From: Ww85 sp963745765
Lineage (GTDB): Bacteria > Desulfobacterota > Desulfobulbia > Desulfobulbales > Desulfocapsaceae
Assembly: GCA_963745765.1 (NCBI GenBank)
Contig: CAVUYQ010000020.1
Coordinates: 62,001-126,000, forward strand
DNA length: 64,000 nucleotides
Direction: 5' to 3'
In this document: piece after piece, positions 1 to 9,301 of the stretch
Numbering within the stretch: the first letter of the stretch is position 1
Layout of the letters: every line of letters begins with the position of its first letter
Notes under the pieces: generated by a model
What the model was told of the DNA's origin: nothing
Seen by the model: only the letters and a program-made list of their open reading frames with translations
The model's database searches: none
Program-made: the position numbers and the translations under genes

Positions 1-1089
1 CATGATATCATAACCATCGAGCGCCTGGCCGAGACTCAGCCCGTCGCAGCGGCAGACCGTGCAATCAAGCAGCCCGGCCCGGTCCAGCTCGCCCATGATG
101 CCGAGGACACCGCCGGCACGGTTGACGTCCTCCACATGATAGGGTGAACTGGGCGAAACCTTGCACAGGTTCGGGACAACCCGGGAGAGACGATCAATGT
201 CGGCCATGCTGAAATCAACCTCGCCTTCATTGGCGATGGCCAGGATATGCAGGACCGTATTGGTCGATCCGCCCATGGCGATATCAAGGGCCATGGCATT
301 TTCAAAGGCCGCTTTGGTGCAGATGGAGCGGGGCAGTACCGTCTGGTCTTCACGACCGTACCAGGCCTCGCACATGGCGACGATACGCTTGGCCGCCGTA
401 TTGAACAGGTCCGTTCTGCAGGAATGTGTGGCGAGAACCGTGCCGTTACCGGGCAGAGCAAGACCGAGGGCTTCCGCCAGGCAGTTCATGGAATTGGCGG
501 TAAACATACCGGAGCAGGAACCGCAGGTGGGGCAGGCCGAGCGCTCGACTTCACCGATCTCCTCATCACTGTATTTTGGGTCGGCAGCCATCACCATGGC
601 ATCGACCAGATCAAGGTCGCGGCCGAGGGCCCTGCCTGCCTCCATGGGGCCGCCGGAAACAAAAATTGCCGGAATATTGAGCCGCATCGCGGCCATCAGC
701 ATACCGGGAGTTATCTTGTCACAATTTGAAATACAGATCATCGCGTCAACCATGTGGGCGTTGCACATGTACTCGACGGAATCGGCAATCAGTTCGCGCG
801 ACGGCAGCGAATAGAGCATGCCGTTATGCCCCATGGCAATGCCGTCATCAATGGCAATCGTGTTGAATTCAGCGGCAAAACAGCCGAGTTCTTCGATCTG
901 TTTCTTGACCATCTGCCCCGTTTCATGCAGATGAACATGCCCGGGCACCATCTGGGTAAAGGAATTGACAACCGCGATAATCGGCTTGCCGAACTGCTCT
1001 TCCTTCATGCCGTTGGCCCGCCACAGGGAACGCGCACCGGCCATTCGCCTGCCGCTTGTCGTCGTATCACTTCGCAATGCAATTGCCAT
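1..1089 (-). CDS. ilvD: Dihydroxy-acid dehydratase, partial (3' end beyond window)
   Basis: Converts 2,3-dihydroxyisovalerate and 2,3-dihydroxy-3-methylvalerate to the 2-oxoacids of valine/isoleucine synthesis. The first 363 codons are visible. The N-terminus follows E. coli IlvD closely: [10 protein letters not shown] at about 20-28, [14 protein letters not shown] at about 41-54, [12 protein letters not shown] at about 119-130 and a Cys-rich block CPTCGSC at about 186-192, which are the Fe-S and Mg-binding regions of the family. E. coli IlvD has about 616 residues, so roughly 250 are missing past the left edge. ATG at 1089 is preceded by GAGGAG. A perfect inverted repeat (1125-1149) lies just upstream. 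Because the sequence matches true IlvD rather than sugar-acid dehydratases, a biosynthetic role is likely; contrast the Edd/pentonate-type paralogue at 34894-36621. Confidence 0.95.
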   Translation of the reverse strand, partial: MAIALRSDTTTSGRRMAGARSLWRANGMKEEQFGKPIIAVVNSFTQMVPGHVHLHETGQMVKKQIEELGCFAAEFNTIAIDDGIAMGHNGMLYSLPSRELIADSVEYMCNAHMVDAMICISNCDKITPGMLMAAMRLNIPAIFVSGGPMEAGRALGRDLDLVDAMVMAADPKYSDEEIGEVERSACPTCGSCSGMFTANSMNCLAEALGLALPGNGTVLATHSCRTDLFNTAAKRIVAMCEAWYGREDQTVLPRSICTKAAFENAMALDIAMGGSTNTVLHILAIANEGEVDFSMADIDRLSRVVPNLCKVSPSSPYHVEDVNRAGGVLGIMGELDRAGLLDCTVCRCDGLSLGQALDGYDIM

Positions 1090-1120
1090 TATCTTTCTCC
1101 TCACATTCTTTTTACATTTG

Positions 1121-1153
1121 GCCTCCTTGAATAATTAGATTATTCAAGGTGCC
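1121..1153. repeat. Palindromic repeat C1 (CCTTGAATAA/TTATTCAAGG)
   Basis: Perfect 10-bp inverted repeat, arms 1125-1134 and 1140-1149, loop TTAGA. Outer bases GGC and GCC extend the pairing. It sits 36 bp upstream of the ilvD start. Related ends occur at 4198-4213, 12504-12579, 33186-33262, 38822-38838 and 51696-51718, so this is a dispersed element rather than an ilvD-specific operator. Confidence 0.6.
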
Positions 1154-1227
1154 TATTAGTTTGCACAACTGCCATTCACAATATTTTTTCGGTCAACCCC
1201 AGCTATCCTGCCGGCAGGCCGGCTTCA

Positions 1228-4150
1228 TCAAGCAGCATCGGATCTGCGCAATGCCTGCCTGATTACCCTGACGACATGCACGGCTTCCCGCCCCGCACCA
1301 TGCTCTATCTGGTGGCGGCAGGATACGCCGTCGGCGACGATAACGGTATCAGGCCCTTCTTTTCGCACCGCCGGGAATAAAGACAGCTCTCCCATCTGCA
1401 TCGAGGTTTCATAGGTTTGAGCGGCGTAGCCGAAGACACCGGCCATGCCGCAGCAGCCCGAATCTATCATCTCAACCGCAAGTCCCGGCACCATGCCAAG
1501 CACTTTTTCCACCGGGGCCAGCGCATTGAATGCCTTCTGGTGACAATGACCATGCACCAGTGCTTTCGGGCCGATCGGCCGGAGATCAAACGTCAGTTCC
1601 TCACGAACACAGAATTCCTCAAAGAGAAATGCCTGTGCGGCTACCATTTCCGCTTTCCCGCCGGGTAGCAGTGCCGGAATCTCATCCCTGAGACAGAGAA
1701 GACAGCTCGGTTCCAGCCCGACAATCGGTACACCGCGCCGGGCATACGGATAATAGGTTTCCAGCAGCCGCTCAGCCTCCCGGCGGGCCTCCCTGATCTT
1801 TCCGACGGTGAGGTAAGTGCGGCCGCAGCATACCGGCCTTCTGCCGCCGTTTACCGGCCGCGGGGCCAGCACCCGATAGCCGGCCGCAATCAGTATGTCG
1901 CGTGCATCTACGAGATTTTCTGATTCAAAATAGGTGTTAAAGGTATCGCCGAAGAGAATCACTTCTTTCCCGTCAACCGGTCCTGCCGCCTCTTCCGGAT
2001 CATAGATATCGCTGCGCCATTTCGGCAGCGGCCGCCTGCTGGTAAAACCATCGATCTTTCCGGACAGACGACCGATCAGCGGCACCGCACCGCGCAGATT
2101 CCCCAGCCAGGGAAGCCTGGACAGCCAGGGAGCGTACTGCGGCATGCGGGCAACCAGGTTGTCGTGCAGGGAGAAACCGGTCCGCTTCTTCCGGGCGGTG
2201 GTGGCCTCGATCTTCATTTTCGCCATATCCACACCGGTCGGACACTCTCTTTTGCAGGCCTTGCAGGAGACACAGAGTTTCAGCGTATCAGCCATCTCAT
2301 CCGAGGCCAGGGCACCCGGACCAAGCTGACCGGATATGGCAAGCCGCAAGGTGTTTGCCCGGCCCCGCGTTGAATCGCGCTCATCACGTGTTACCCGATA
2401 GGAAGGGCACATGGCTCCTTCCATGATTTTCCGGCAGGCGCCGTTATTGTTGCACATCTCAACGGCACCCTGAAACCCGCGCCCGGCTCCCGGCCATGCG
2501 GACCAGTCAAAGACCGTTTGGAATTCATCAACCCGGTAATCCGGTCCATAACGGAACAGCGTCCGGTCATCCATTTTCGAAGGGATTGACGATTTGCCGG
2601 GATTGAGCAGGTTGGTCGGATCGAAGCAGTTCTTCACCTCGAGGAAATTAGCGACCATCCGCGAACCATACATCTTTTCATGGAATTCCGAACGTACCAG
2701 GCCATCGCCGTGTTCGCCCGAATGGGAACCCTTGTAGGCCGTTACCATGTCAAAGGCTTCCTCGACTATCGAGCGCATGGCACTGACGTCCTGGTCAAGC
2801 CGCAGGTTGAGGACCGGCCGGACATGCAGGCAGCCGACCGAGGCATGGGCATACCAGGTGCCGGTGGTATTGTATCTGGAGAAGATGTCGGTGAGCCGCG
2901 CGGTATATTCGGCCAGGTCCTTCAGCTCGACGGCGCAATCCTCGACAAAGGAAATGGGCTTGCGCATCTCCTTCATGGACATCATGATATTGAGGCCGGC
3001 TTTGCGTACCTCAAATATTGACCGCTGAAAGGCGGGGTCAACAGCATCCACCACGCCGCCGTACTGTCTGCCGGTATTGGTCCAACTATATCCCAGATCT
3101 CCCATCACCTCGTGCAGTTGCTTCAATCGCGACAGGTTTTCCTGCGGGTCATCTTCGGCAAATTCTACCAGCAGCAGGGCCGCCGGTTCTCCACGCACGA
3201 AACGTTCCACGGTCGGCCGATACAGAGGTATTTCCCGGGAGAGTTCCAGCATCGTGCTGATCTATCAGCTCTACGGCGGTCGGCTTCAGCTTGACCAGGT
3301 GCTGGGCCGAATCCATGGCCGCATAAAAAGTGGGAAAGTGACAGACACCAAGCGTCCTGTTTTTCGGCAGCGGGGAGAGTTTCAATTCAAGCCGGCGAAA
3401 ATAGGCCAGGGTTCCTTCCGAGCCGACCAGCAGGTGAGAAAGATTTATCGGATTATCGCCGGGAAGGAGTGCATCTATATTATAACCGCCGACTCTTCTC
3501 AGCAGATTTGGAAAACGCTGAAGGATTTCCTGTTCTTCGCGCTTGCCAAGGGCAAGAAGTTTTGCGGTAAGATCATCCATTCCTCCGCCCGCTGTCAACG
3601 ACAGGTCCAGGGGACCGAACCTTTTATCGGTGCCGTCGGCAAGTGTTGCATCAATGGAGATGACATTGTCCCGCATCATCCCGTAGCGTATCGAACGGCT
3701 GCCGGCGGAATTGTTGGCAGCCATGCCGCCGAGCGTGGCCCTTGATGAGGTAGAGACATCCACCGGAAACCAGACCCCCCGGGGACGTAAAAAGGCATTG
3801 AGTTCATCGAGCACGATACCGGGCTCAACGGTGCAGTTCCGGCCATCGATATCGACATCGATAACCCGCTTCAGGTATTTTGAATGATCAATCACCAGCC
3901 CGCTGTTCACCGTCTGGCCGCATTGAGACGATCCCCCGCCGCGAGGCAATATGGACATGCCGGCGGATCCGGCATGGGCGATTGCCGCTTTGACATCTTC
4001 CATACTGCGGGGCACAACAACGCCTTCGGGCATAACCTGATAGTGCGAGGCATCCGTTGCATATCGTCCGCGGTTAAAGAGATCGAAGTAGACCTCTCCT
4101 TCGATATCTCTTCGCAGCTTGTGTTCCAGATCTGTGTTTGTGGTGCCCAT
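1228..4150 (-). pseudogene. FAD-linked / Fe-S 2-hydroxyacid dehydrogenase (YdiJ/D-lactate dehydrogenase type), frameshifted
   Basis: Reconstructed protein of about 973 residues, the size of YdiJ-type FAD/(Fe-S) dehydrogenases that oxidise D-lactate or D-2-hydroxyglutarate and pass electrons to the membrane pool. Part 1 (4150-3149) holds the FAD-binding PCMH domain (PRGGGSSQ, GGMAANNSAGSRS). Part 2 (3252-1228) holds the rest of the FAD-oxidase C domain, then two ferredoxin-like sites (CVSCKACKRECP) and two CCG modules (VCCGRTY, GCCGMAGVFG, with HGHCH). The join is seamless if one extra base is removed at about 3253: VELIDQ continues as MLELSREI, as in homologues. ATG at 4150 has GGGAAGG upstream. 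The lesion may be real or a sequencing error. Lying on the same strand as ilvD does not by itself show a common transcript. Confidence 0.85.
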
Positions 4151-4272
4151 GCGGCCCTTCCCGGTTTTACAGCGTGCGTTGATCTCAAGCGAATAACTTA
4201 TTTATTCAAGGTACCCTTACGTCATCACTCATTTCCACCCCACCATCCTGACCTTTCTCCGACAGACACTAG

Positions 4273-4413
4273 GAGCCTGTCGGATTATGCCCTTTTCCCC
4301 CATCTCTGCGTTATTTTCTGATAATCAATGCTCGCAATATCAAGTATATGGCTCCGCTTGATTTTCTGAAAAGGCCTCAACCTGAGAAAAAATTGCTATA
4401 ATTCGACAGGCTC
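4273..4413. repeat. 141-bp MITE-like element, copy A1
   Basis: Terminal inverted repeats GAGCCTGTCGGAxTA / TAxTTCGACAGGCTC, flanked by a 4-bp direct repeat CTAG (4269-4272 and 4414-4417). It is the same length as copies at 15394-15534 and 61982-62122. The interior forms a long stem around a conserved loop (CTCGCAATATC...TATATGGCTC). It has no coding capacity. The CTAG duplication supplies the TAG stop of the neighbouring GntR gene. Just to the left (4261-4272) GACAGACACTAG matches the end of the second element family, suggesting a nested insertion. Confidence 0.75.
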
Positions 4414-5100
4414 CTAGATACAGGAATCTCCCCTGCTTGAGAGGTCGGTATCTTCCCGTGCCTCATGCACGTGCTTGCGCATGACATGCTCACAGAGCTG
4501 CGGGTCGCCGAGACTCAAGGCCATGACAATTTTTTTATGCCCGGCAATACTTCTCTGCACACCCTTCAGATTGACCAGCGTGTTCTTCCGATAACGGACC
4601 ACATAATCCCGCATGTCTTCTATCATATTATAGAGACGCGGCTTCTGATGCGCAAGCAAGCTGTAAAGCAGATCGTGGAACCGGGTATTGTACTGGAAAA
4701 CGTCATCGAGATGACCGGAGAGCCTTGCCTTCTCGGCATCCTCAATGAATCGATGCAGCGACCTGATATGCTCATCCGTCACTATTTCCGTAAGACACGC
4801 CAGGGCGTGTCCCTCCATCACGGCACGAATCGCAAACAACTCGTTCATTTCATCGACAGAGTCTTCAGGAACACGAAACCCCCGTGCTCCGGCTGGTTCG
4901 ACCAACCCTTCAAGGTCGAGCTTATGCAGCGCCTCACGAACCGGTGTCCGGCTCACCCCCAGTTCCCTGGCAATGGACTCTTCGGTAAGCCGCTGATTCG
5001 GAGCATAGCTTCCGGTCAACAGCTTTTTCCGCAACAACCGGTAGGTCCGCTCCCGGGCGGAAGGCGGTTTCCTGGATATCCTTGATGCTTTTGATTCCAT
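4414..5100 (-). CDS. GntR/FadR-family (FCD) transcriptional regulator
   Basis: 228-residue one-component regulator. Winged HTH at about 15-80 (TEESIARELGVSRTPVREAL) is followed by an all-helical FCD ligand-binding domain at about 85-215 with the usual metal-binding Asp/His positions (NTRFHDLLY, AGHKKIVMAL, HVHEARED). FCD regulators sense small carboxylates. It is divergent from the ferredoxin/Cys-rich/TauE set at 5355, the likely target. No clear Shine-Dalgarno is seen. Instead a TTGTATCCAA box lies 5 bp before the start and an inverted partner lies near 5288, fitting autoregulation of both promoters. The stop codon TAG is formed by the duplicated target site of the adjacent repeat, so the insertion may have trimmed or changed the last residues. 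Confidence 0.88.
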   Translation of the reverse strand: MESKASRISRKPPSARERTYRLLRKKLLTGSYAPNQRLTEESIARELGVSRTPVREALHKLDLEGLVEPAGARGFRVPEDSVDEMNELFAIRAVMEGHALACLTEIVTDEHIRSLHRFIEDAEKARLSGHLDDVFQYNTRFHDLLYSLLAHQKPRLYNMIEDMRDYVVRYRKNTLVNLKGVQRSIAGHKKIVMALSLGDPQLCEHVMRKHVHEAREDTDLSSRGDSCI

Positions 5101-5300
5101 ATTTTTGTATCCAATTTCTAGATGCGAATGCGAATTTTACCCGAAAAAACTCGACCAGTCAACAGAGACGGAAAAACACAAAATCATTCCAACGCATTAA
5201 TTTAAAATTATTTTTGTCATTTTACCTGATTTCTTACATTCTTTTAATAGACCGGCCTGGAATGTCTGCGTTGCATTTTTCCATTCTTCTGGATACAATA
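5101..5300. promoter_or_regulatory. Divergent regulatory region with two TTGTATCCA boxes
   Basis: TTGTATCCA at 5105-5113 recurs in inverse orientation (TGGATACAA) at 5290-5298. The boxes flank an AT-rich intergenic stretch between the GntR gene and the ferredoxin operon. FCD regulators commonly bind short palindromes with a GTAnnAC-like core, so these are candidate operators. This is inference from position and repetition only. Confidence 0.35.
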
Positions 5301-5354
5301 CTCGACGATTCAGCGTAAAGATGCACCTTCACCACTAGATAAAGGACCGAATTG

Positions 5355-6179
5355 ATGAAAATTTCAAAAGAAAAATGTGTCGGCTGCGCCAATTGTGTAC
5401 CCGTTTGTCCCGTCGGGGCAATTTTCATAGCAGAAGACGGGTTGTCAGAAATCAACCCTGAAACCTGTGTCGAATGTCACAATTGTTTCAGGAGCTTGAG
5501 CCCTGAACATCTGCCGCCCGGCATCACCAGGACAATCAGGAAAGTATTAAAAATGCTCAGCCTTCGCTTCCAGCCTGCCCCCGATGTTTGCCCAACCGAA
5601 GCAATCATCGAGGAAAATCTCGAATGGCCGCGTATCATTCGCCGTGCTTTCAGCGATCCGATGGTCACCCATGAATCAACCGGTGTGCATGGGCGCGGGA
5701 CAGAAGAGGTGAAGACCAATGATGTCAGCGGCAGAATAAAAAAGGGTGAAGTTGGACTCGTCGTGGAGTTTGGACGTCCCGGCATGGGCGCCTATTTCCG
5801 TGACGTGCAAAAAGTAACGACAGCACTGGCTGCCCAGGGTATCAGCTTTGAAACGGGAAATCCGGTCACCCAGATGATGAGCGATACCAAGACCGGACAC
5901 ATCCGGGAGGATATTCTCGATGAGAAAGTACTTTCCTGTATCGTCGAAATCACCGTGCCGCTCAAGGAGACGGCCAGGGTTCTGGAAATGTTGCAGGAAA
6001 TCATCAAGTCTTCAGAGACCGTGATCAGCATCGGCGCCTCAACGGTATGTGAAGAAGATGGAAGCGACTCCCTGAAAGACATTCTGCTAAGCCAGGGCTT
6101 TGAGATAGGCTGGGCCAAGGTAAATATGGGGTTTGGGCGTGTGACTAACGCTATTGCAACCGCTACGGAGAAAAAGTAA
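5355..6179 (+). CDS. 4Fe-4S ferredoxin-domain protein with an unrecognised C-terminal domain
   Basis: 274 residues. Residues 6-17 are a classic 4Fe-4S motif, CVGCANCVPVCP. A second CxxCxxC (CVECHNC, about 37-43) is separated from its last CP (PDVCPTEAI) by a roughly 30-residue insertion, so the second cluster fold is unusual. From about residue 125 there is a soluble alpha/beta domain beginning GEVGLVVEFGRPGMG that I do not recognise; it may be regulatory or ACT-like. ATG at 5355 is preferred to the TTG at 5352 because AAAGGA lies 8 bp upstream. The stop overlaps the next start (TAATG), so the two proteins are probably made together and may form a redox complex. The gene is divergent from a GntR regulator. 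Confidence 0.8.
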   Translation: MKISKEKCVGCANCVPVCPVGAIFIAEDGLSEINPETCVECHNCFRSLSPEHLPPGITRTIRKVLKMLSLRFQPAPDVCPTEAIIEENLEWPRIIRRAFSDPMVTHESTGVHGRGTEEVKTNDVSGRIKKGEVGLVVEFGRPGMGAYFRDVQKVTTALAAQGISFETGNPVTQMMSDTKTGHIREDILDEKVLSCIVEITVPLKETARVLEMLQEIIKSSETVISIGASTVCEEDGSDSLKDILLSQGFEIGWAKVNMGFGRVTNAIATATEKK

Positions 6180-6859
6180 TGACGAACACACTACACCGAT
6201 TTGGAAAGGCTGAAACCCTGCGAAACGATTTCATTGTCTTTGCCATGGCCGGAAAAGGCTTCAATGATGAAGGGGCCCTGGATAAGGCAAAAACCTTTTT
6301 ACGCACGGCAATAAAATATCGTCCGATCAACATGGGTAATGCCCTGGTTAATTCACTCTACCGCCCGGAAAAGGATCTCAGTTTCATAAAGCTCTATTTC
6401 ATCGGCAGAAAGGAAAAGACGACCTACGAAGCACTCATTGATGAAATACCGGCACCCGGCTCCGCTGCCGTTGTCTTTGACGACCCCGTCCTTGTTAAAA
6501 ACTTCCTCAAGGATGTCAAGGACCTGGATTTAGGCCTTTCGGTCAACGTCAGTGCGCTCATCGATGATGTCCGGGATATCTGCGGAGAAGTTGAGATCAC
6601 CCCCCATGCGGTTGAGTATACCCTGGGTTTTCATGGTAATACCGCCCGGCTCCCGGACAGCGAGACACTCGGCATATCGACGATGTGCGGTCACGGTATG
6701 GTTTCCTCCCATTTCGCCAGAAAGATGATGGACCGGGTCAAGGAGGGACGCATGGATCCTGAAGAAGCGGCCTGCTGCATGGCTAAATTCTGCGTCTGCG
6801 GGGTATTCAATATTTCCCGGGCAATGAAGATACTGAAAAAGGTCAAGACCGGAGCGTAA
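6179..6859 (+). CDS. Unrecognised Cys-rich cytosolic protein, coupled to ferredoxin-like gene
   Basis: 226 residues with no family that I recognise. No signal peptide or membrane span is visible. The last 60 residues are rich in Cys and conserved-looking: ISTMCGHGMVSSHFARKMM, then EAACCMAKFCVCGVFN, giving C-x2-G plus CC-x4-C-x-C-G, which could bind a metal or Fe-S cluster. The N-terminal two thirds is a mixed alpha/beta fold (GKAETLRNDFIVFAMAGKGFN; ALIDDVRDICGEVEITPHAVEYTLGFH is split across a possible substrate pocket). Start overlaps the upstream stop (TAATG) with GGAGAA upstream. It is followed after 141 bp by a TauE-type exporter. Partner of the ferredoxin by context; function unknown. 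Confidence 0.7.
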   Translation: MTNTLHRFGKAETLRNDFIVFAMAGKGFNDEGALDKAKTFLRTAIKYRPINMGNALVNSLYRPEKDLSFIKLYFIGRKEKTTYEALIDEIPAPGSAAVVFDDPVLVKNFLKDVKDLDLGLSVNVSALIDDVRDICGEVEITPHAVEYTLGFHGNTARLPDSETLGISTMCGHGMVSSHFARKMMDRVKEGRMDPEEAACCMAKFCVCGVFNISRAMKILKKVKTGA

Positions 6860-7000
6860 CCTGAACATTTCATGAGCGACGCACCTATCCGCGTCACTTT
6901 TGGGAAGGCTCATGTGCTCCCAAGACTCTTGGCTAGCAGGGTCTAACTGAACATCAATCAGGTTACGCCTGACCTTCCGGCACAATCCAGCGGAATATGA

Positions 7001-7921
7001 ATGGTAACAATGCTCCTGATTTACGCCGGCGTCGGCGCCGTTGTCGGCCTTCTGGCCGGACTGCTCGGTGTCGGTGGCGGGGGCATTGTCGTGCCGCTTC
7101 TCGTCTTTGTTTTTAAGCTGCAGGGAATCCCTGACGACATTATCATGCACCTGGCCCTGGGCACCTCGCTGGCCGGCATCATGTTCACCTCCGTGTCAAG
7201 CATGAAAGCGCATCATAACCGCGGGGCGGTTGAATGGCTTGTCGTCAGGCGCATCGTCATCGGCATTCTGCTCGGCACCTTTATCGGCTCCTGCCTGGCC
7301 GCTCTCTTGTCCACCGCCTTTCTGATGATCTTTTTCTCGCTTTTTCTCTATTTTGTCGCGGTGCAGCTTCTGATCGACAAAAAGCCGAAAGCGTCCAGGG
7401 AACTGCCGGGTGTTTTCGGCATGTTTGCCGCGGGCAATGCTATCGGCTTTTTGTCCAGCCTCGTTGGTATCGGCGGGGGCTCCTTATCGGTACCGTTTAT
7501 GATCTGGTGCAATGTCTCCGTGCGCCATGCCATCGGTACGTCTGCAGCGATCGGCCTGCCGATCGCCGTTGGCGGAACGGCGGGCTATGTTTTTAACGGC
7601 TGGGGAATTGCCGGTCTGCCGGATTACTCAATCGGCTACGTCTATCTGCCGGCGCTTTTTTGCATTGCGGCAATCAGTGTGCTGACGGCACCCATCGGCG
7701 CAAGACTCGCCCATAGCCTGCCGGTGGGACAACTCAAGAAACTGCTTGCCCTGCTCCTGGTCTTCGTCGCATCAAAGATGCTTTTTTCCCATACTGTAGG
7801 AGTGTGCCGGAAAAAGGGCTTTCTCCGGCACGCTCCTCAGTTGAACCGTCCTGTTGAAACGGGCAACGTTGCACCTTCACTTTATCTTGCCAAGTTAATT
7901 ACCATGTCGAGCTTCTGGTAA
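7001..7921 (+). CDS. TauE/SafE-family membrane exporter (probable 3' frameshift)
   Basis: Membrane protein of the sulfite/organic-anion exporter family. It has two homologous halves, each with a glycine-rich motif (GLLGVGGGGIVVPLL at about 21-35; SSLVGIGGGSLSVPF at about 151-165), and about eight hydrophobic spans. Family proteins end near residue 265. Here the reading frame runs on for about 40 residues through a hairpin terminator (7799-7836). If the T6 run at 7782-7787 were T5, the protein would end KMLFPIL and stop at 7797-7799, directly before the hairpin, so a homopolymer indel is likely. ATG at 7001 is preceded by GCGGA. A weak hairpin (TTGGGA/TCCCAA, 6900-6923) separates it from the Cys-rich gene. 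It probably exports a sulfur- or carboxyl-containing anion made or used by the upstream pair. Confidence 0.85.
   Translation: MVTMLLIYAGVGAVVGLLAGLLGVGGGGIVVPLLVFVFKLQGIPDDIIMHLALGTSLAGIMFTSVSSMKAHHNRGAVEWLVVRRIVIGILLGTFIGSCLAALLSTAFLMIFFSLFLYFVAVQLLIDKKPKASRELPGVFGMFAAGNAIGFLSSLVGIGGGSLSVPFMIWCNVSVRHAIGTSAAIGLPIAVGGTAGYVFNGWGIAGLPDYSIGYVYLPALFCIAAISVLTAPIGARLAHSLPVGQLKKLLALLLVFVASKMLFSHTVGVCRKKGFLRHAPQLNRPVETGNVAPSLYLAKLITMSSFW
7799..7836 (+). terminator. Hairpin after TauE gene
   Basis: Left arm GGAGTGTGCCGGA (7799-7811) pairs with TCCGGCACGCTCC (7824-7836) with 12 of 13 bases matched. No long T tract follows. Its position inside the apparent reading frame is the main argument that the frame is shifted upstream. 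Confidence 0.6.
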
Positions 7922-7942
7922 AAACCGGCAACGCGGAAGATC

Positions 7943-7962
7943 AGACTTTTTACGACGCCATC
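7943..7962. repeat. Solo end of palindromic repeat D
   Basis: AGACTTTTTACGACGCCATC is the inverse of the left end (GATGGCGTCGTAAAAA) of the element at 33020-33180. It abuts the TGA stop of the MFS gene (7961-7963). No complete copy is present here. Confidence 0.4.
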
Positions 7963-9238
7963 AGTCTTCACGGATGCGGCAATAGGACTCCCGGGTAAAG
8001 GCAACCATGACAACGGCGAGCGCGGTACTGACGAAGAGCCAGATAAATGCAGAGAAATAGGCCCCGCTGTTATAGACCCTGGCACCGTTCACCAGCACCC
8101 CGTCCCAGTGAGCATCAAGCACGCCGCCGAGTACCGGCTGCATAATGGCGGCAATGCCGAGCACCGACATATTGACCACGCCGCCGACAGCCCCAGACGC
8201 CCCGGGGTGGTTAACTTCCCGGGCAAAGGCGAAGCCGATAATCAGTCCGGCCGAGTTGAAACCTATCAGGGCAAGCAACGGGTAAAGCAGCTGGTAGGGC
8301 ATCTTGACGAAAAGGAAAACTCCCCAGAACAGTACGGCACAAATCGTACTGACAAGGTAGGGCAGTTTACGCCGGCCGAGCCGGTCCGAAATGGCTCCCA
8401 GTACCGGGCCACCTGCCGCCCAGGCGATCAGCATGGTGGAGGTGATCGACGCCGCATGGGTCCGTTCCAGCCCATAGATCTGGGTAAGATACGGTACACC
8501 CCACAAGCCGGCAAAGGTGAGTACCGGCGCGGCAGAGAGTCCGCCGGCAAAAAACAGCAGCCAGGTCTCCTTGCTGCCCAGCACGGACCGGAGCGCTGCT
8601 CCGGCACCAAGATTACCGTTTTTCAAGACCGAGGCATGTGCATAACTTTTATATCCGTACGCTTCGGGATCATCACGGACCGCCAACCAGATAATAACGG
8701 CGGCAGCAAAGGTGACCAGGCCGCTTGCGCCCATGGCCAGCCGCCAGCCATAGGCACTGACGGCTTCAGACAGCGGCACACCGGCCATAACACCGCCCAG
8801 ATTCCCGAGGAATAAGCCGACACCGGTAACGGTGGCAAAGCGGTTGGGCGCAAACCAGTGCCCGGCAAGCTTCATGCAGGTGACCCAGGCGACCCCCACC
8901 GAAGCACCGATAAGAAATCTTCCGGCATAGGCAAACCACAGGTTTGAACCGATGGCGAAGATCAGGATACCGATGGCGGCAACAAAACAGGCAATGCTGC
9001 TTATCCTGCGAGGGCCAAAGTGATCGACCAGCAGTCCGCTGGGAATCTGCATGACCGCATATGAGTAAAAATACATGGCCGAAAGGTTACCGAGCAGCGC
9101 CCCGCCCAGGCTGAAATCGCGCATCAGGTCTTCGGCCATAACGGCAGGGGCCATGCGCTGGAAGAAACCGATCATGTAGAGCAGGGCGACAAGCCCCCAC
9201 ATTGACCAGCATAACCATAGTGGCGGTATCTTTTTCAT
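7961..9238 (-). CDS. MFS transporter
   Basis: 425-residue inner-membrane permease with about 12 hydrophobic spans. The MFS signature between TM2 and TM3 is visible (GLLVDHFGPRRISS, about 69-82), with a second copy after TM8 (GAISDRLGRRKLPY). Anion:cation symporter-like features (FFQRMAPAVMAEDLMRDF in TM1/loop) suggest an organic acid or sugar-acid substrate, which cannot be fixed from sequence. It is convergent with the TauE gene and lies 63 bp downstream of the VWA gene on the same strand. The stop codon joins a solo repeat end. Confidence 0.88.
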   Translation of the reverse strand: MKKIPPLWLCWSMWGLVALLYMIGFFQRMAPAVMAEDLMRDFSLGGALLGNLSAMYFYSYAVMQIPSGLLVDHFGPRRISSIACFVAAIGILIFAIGSNLWFAYAGRFLIGASVGVAWVTCMKLAGHWFAPNRFATVTGVGLFLGNLGGVMAGVPLSEAVSAYGWRLAMGASGLVTFAAAVIIWLAVRDDPEAYGYKSYAHASVLKNGNLGAGAALRSVLGSKETWLLFFAGGLSAAPVLTFAGLWGVPYLTQIYGLERTHAASITSTMLIAWAAGGPVLGAISDRLGRRKLPYLVSTICAVLFWGVFLFVKMPYQLLYPLLALIGFNSAGLIIGFAFAREVNHPGASGAVGGVVNMSVLGIAAIMQPVLGGVLDAHWDGVLVNGARVYNSGAYFSAFIWLFVSTALAVVMVAFTRESYCRIRED

Positions 9239-9301
9239 GAATTGTCCAGATGTATTTGAAATAGTTGGAAATGAAAGACGAGTGTGTTAATCCGGCAGGC
9301 G

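Noticed and set aside
161..1134. Plus-strand open frames across the first kilobase
   Set aside because: They are antisense to ilvD, whose minus-strand protein matches the family throughout and has a good ribosome site.
6860..7000. Possible riboswitch between the Cys-rich gene and the TauE gene
   Set aside because: Only one short hairpin (TTGGGA/TCCCAA) is evident and no known riboswitch core could be matched.
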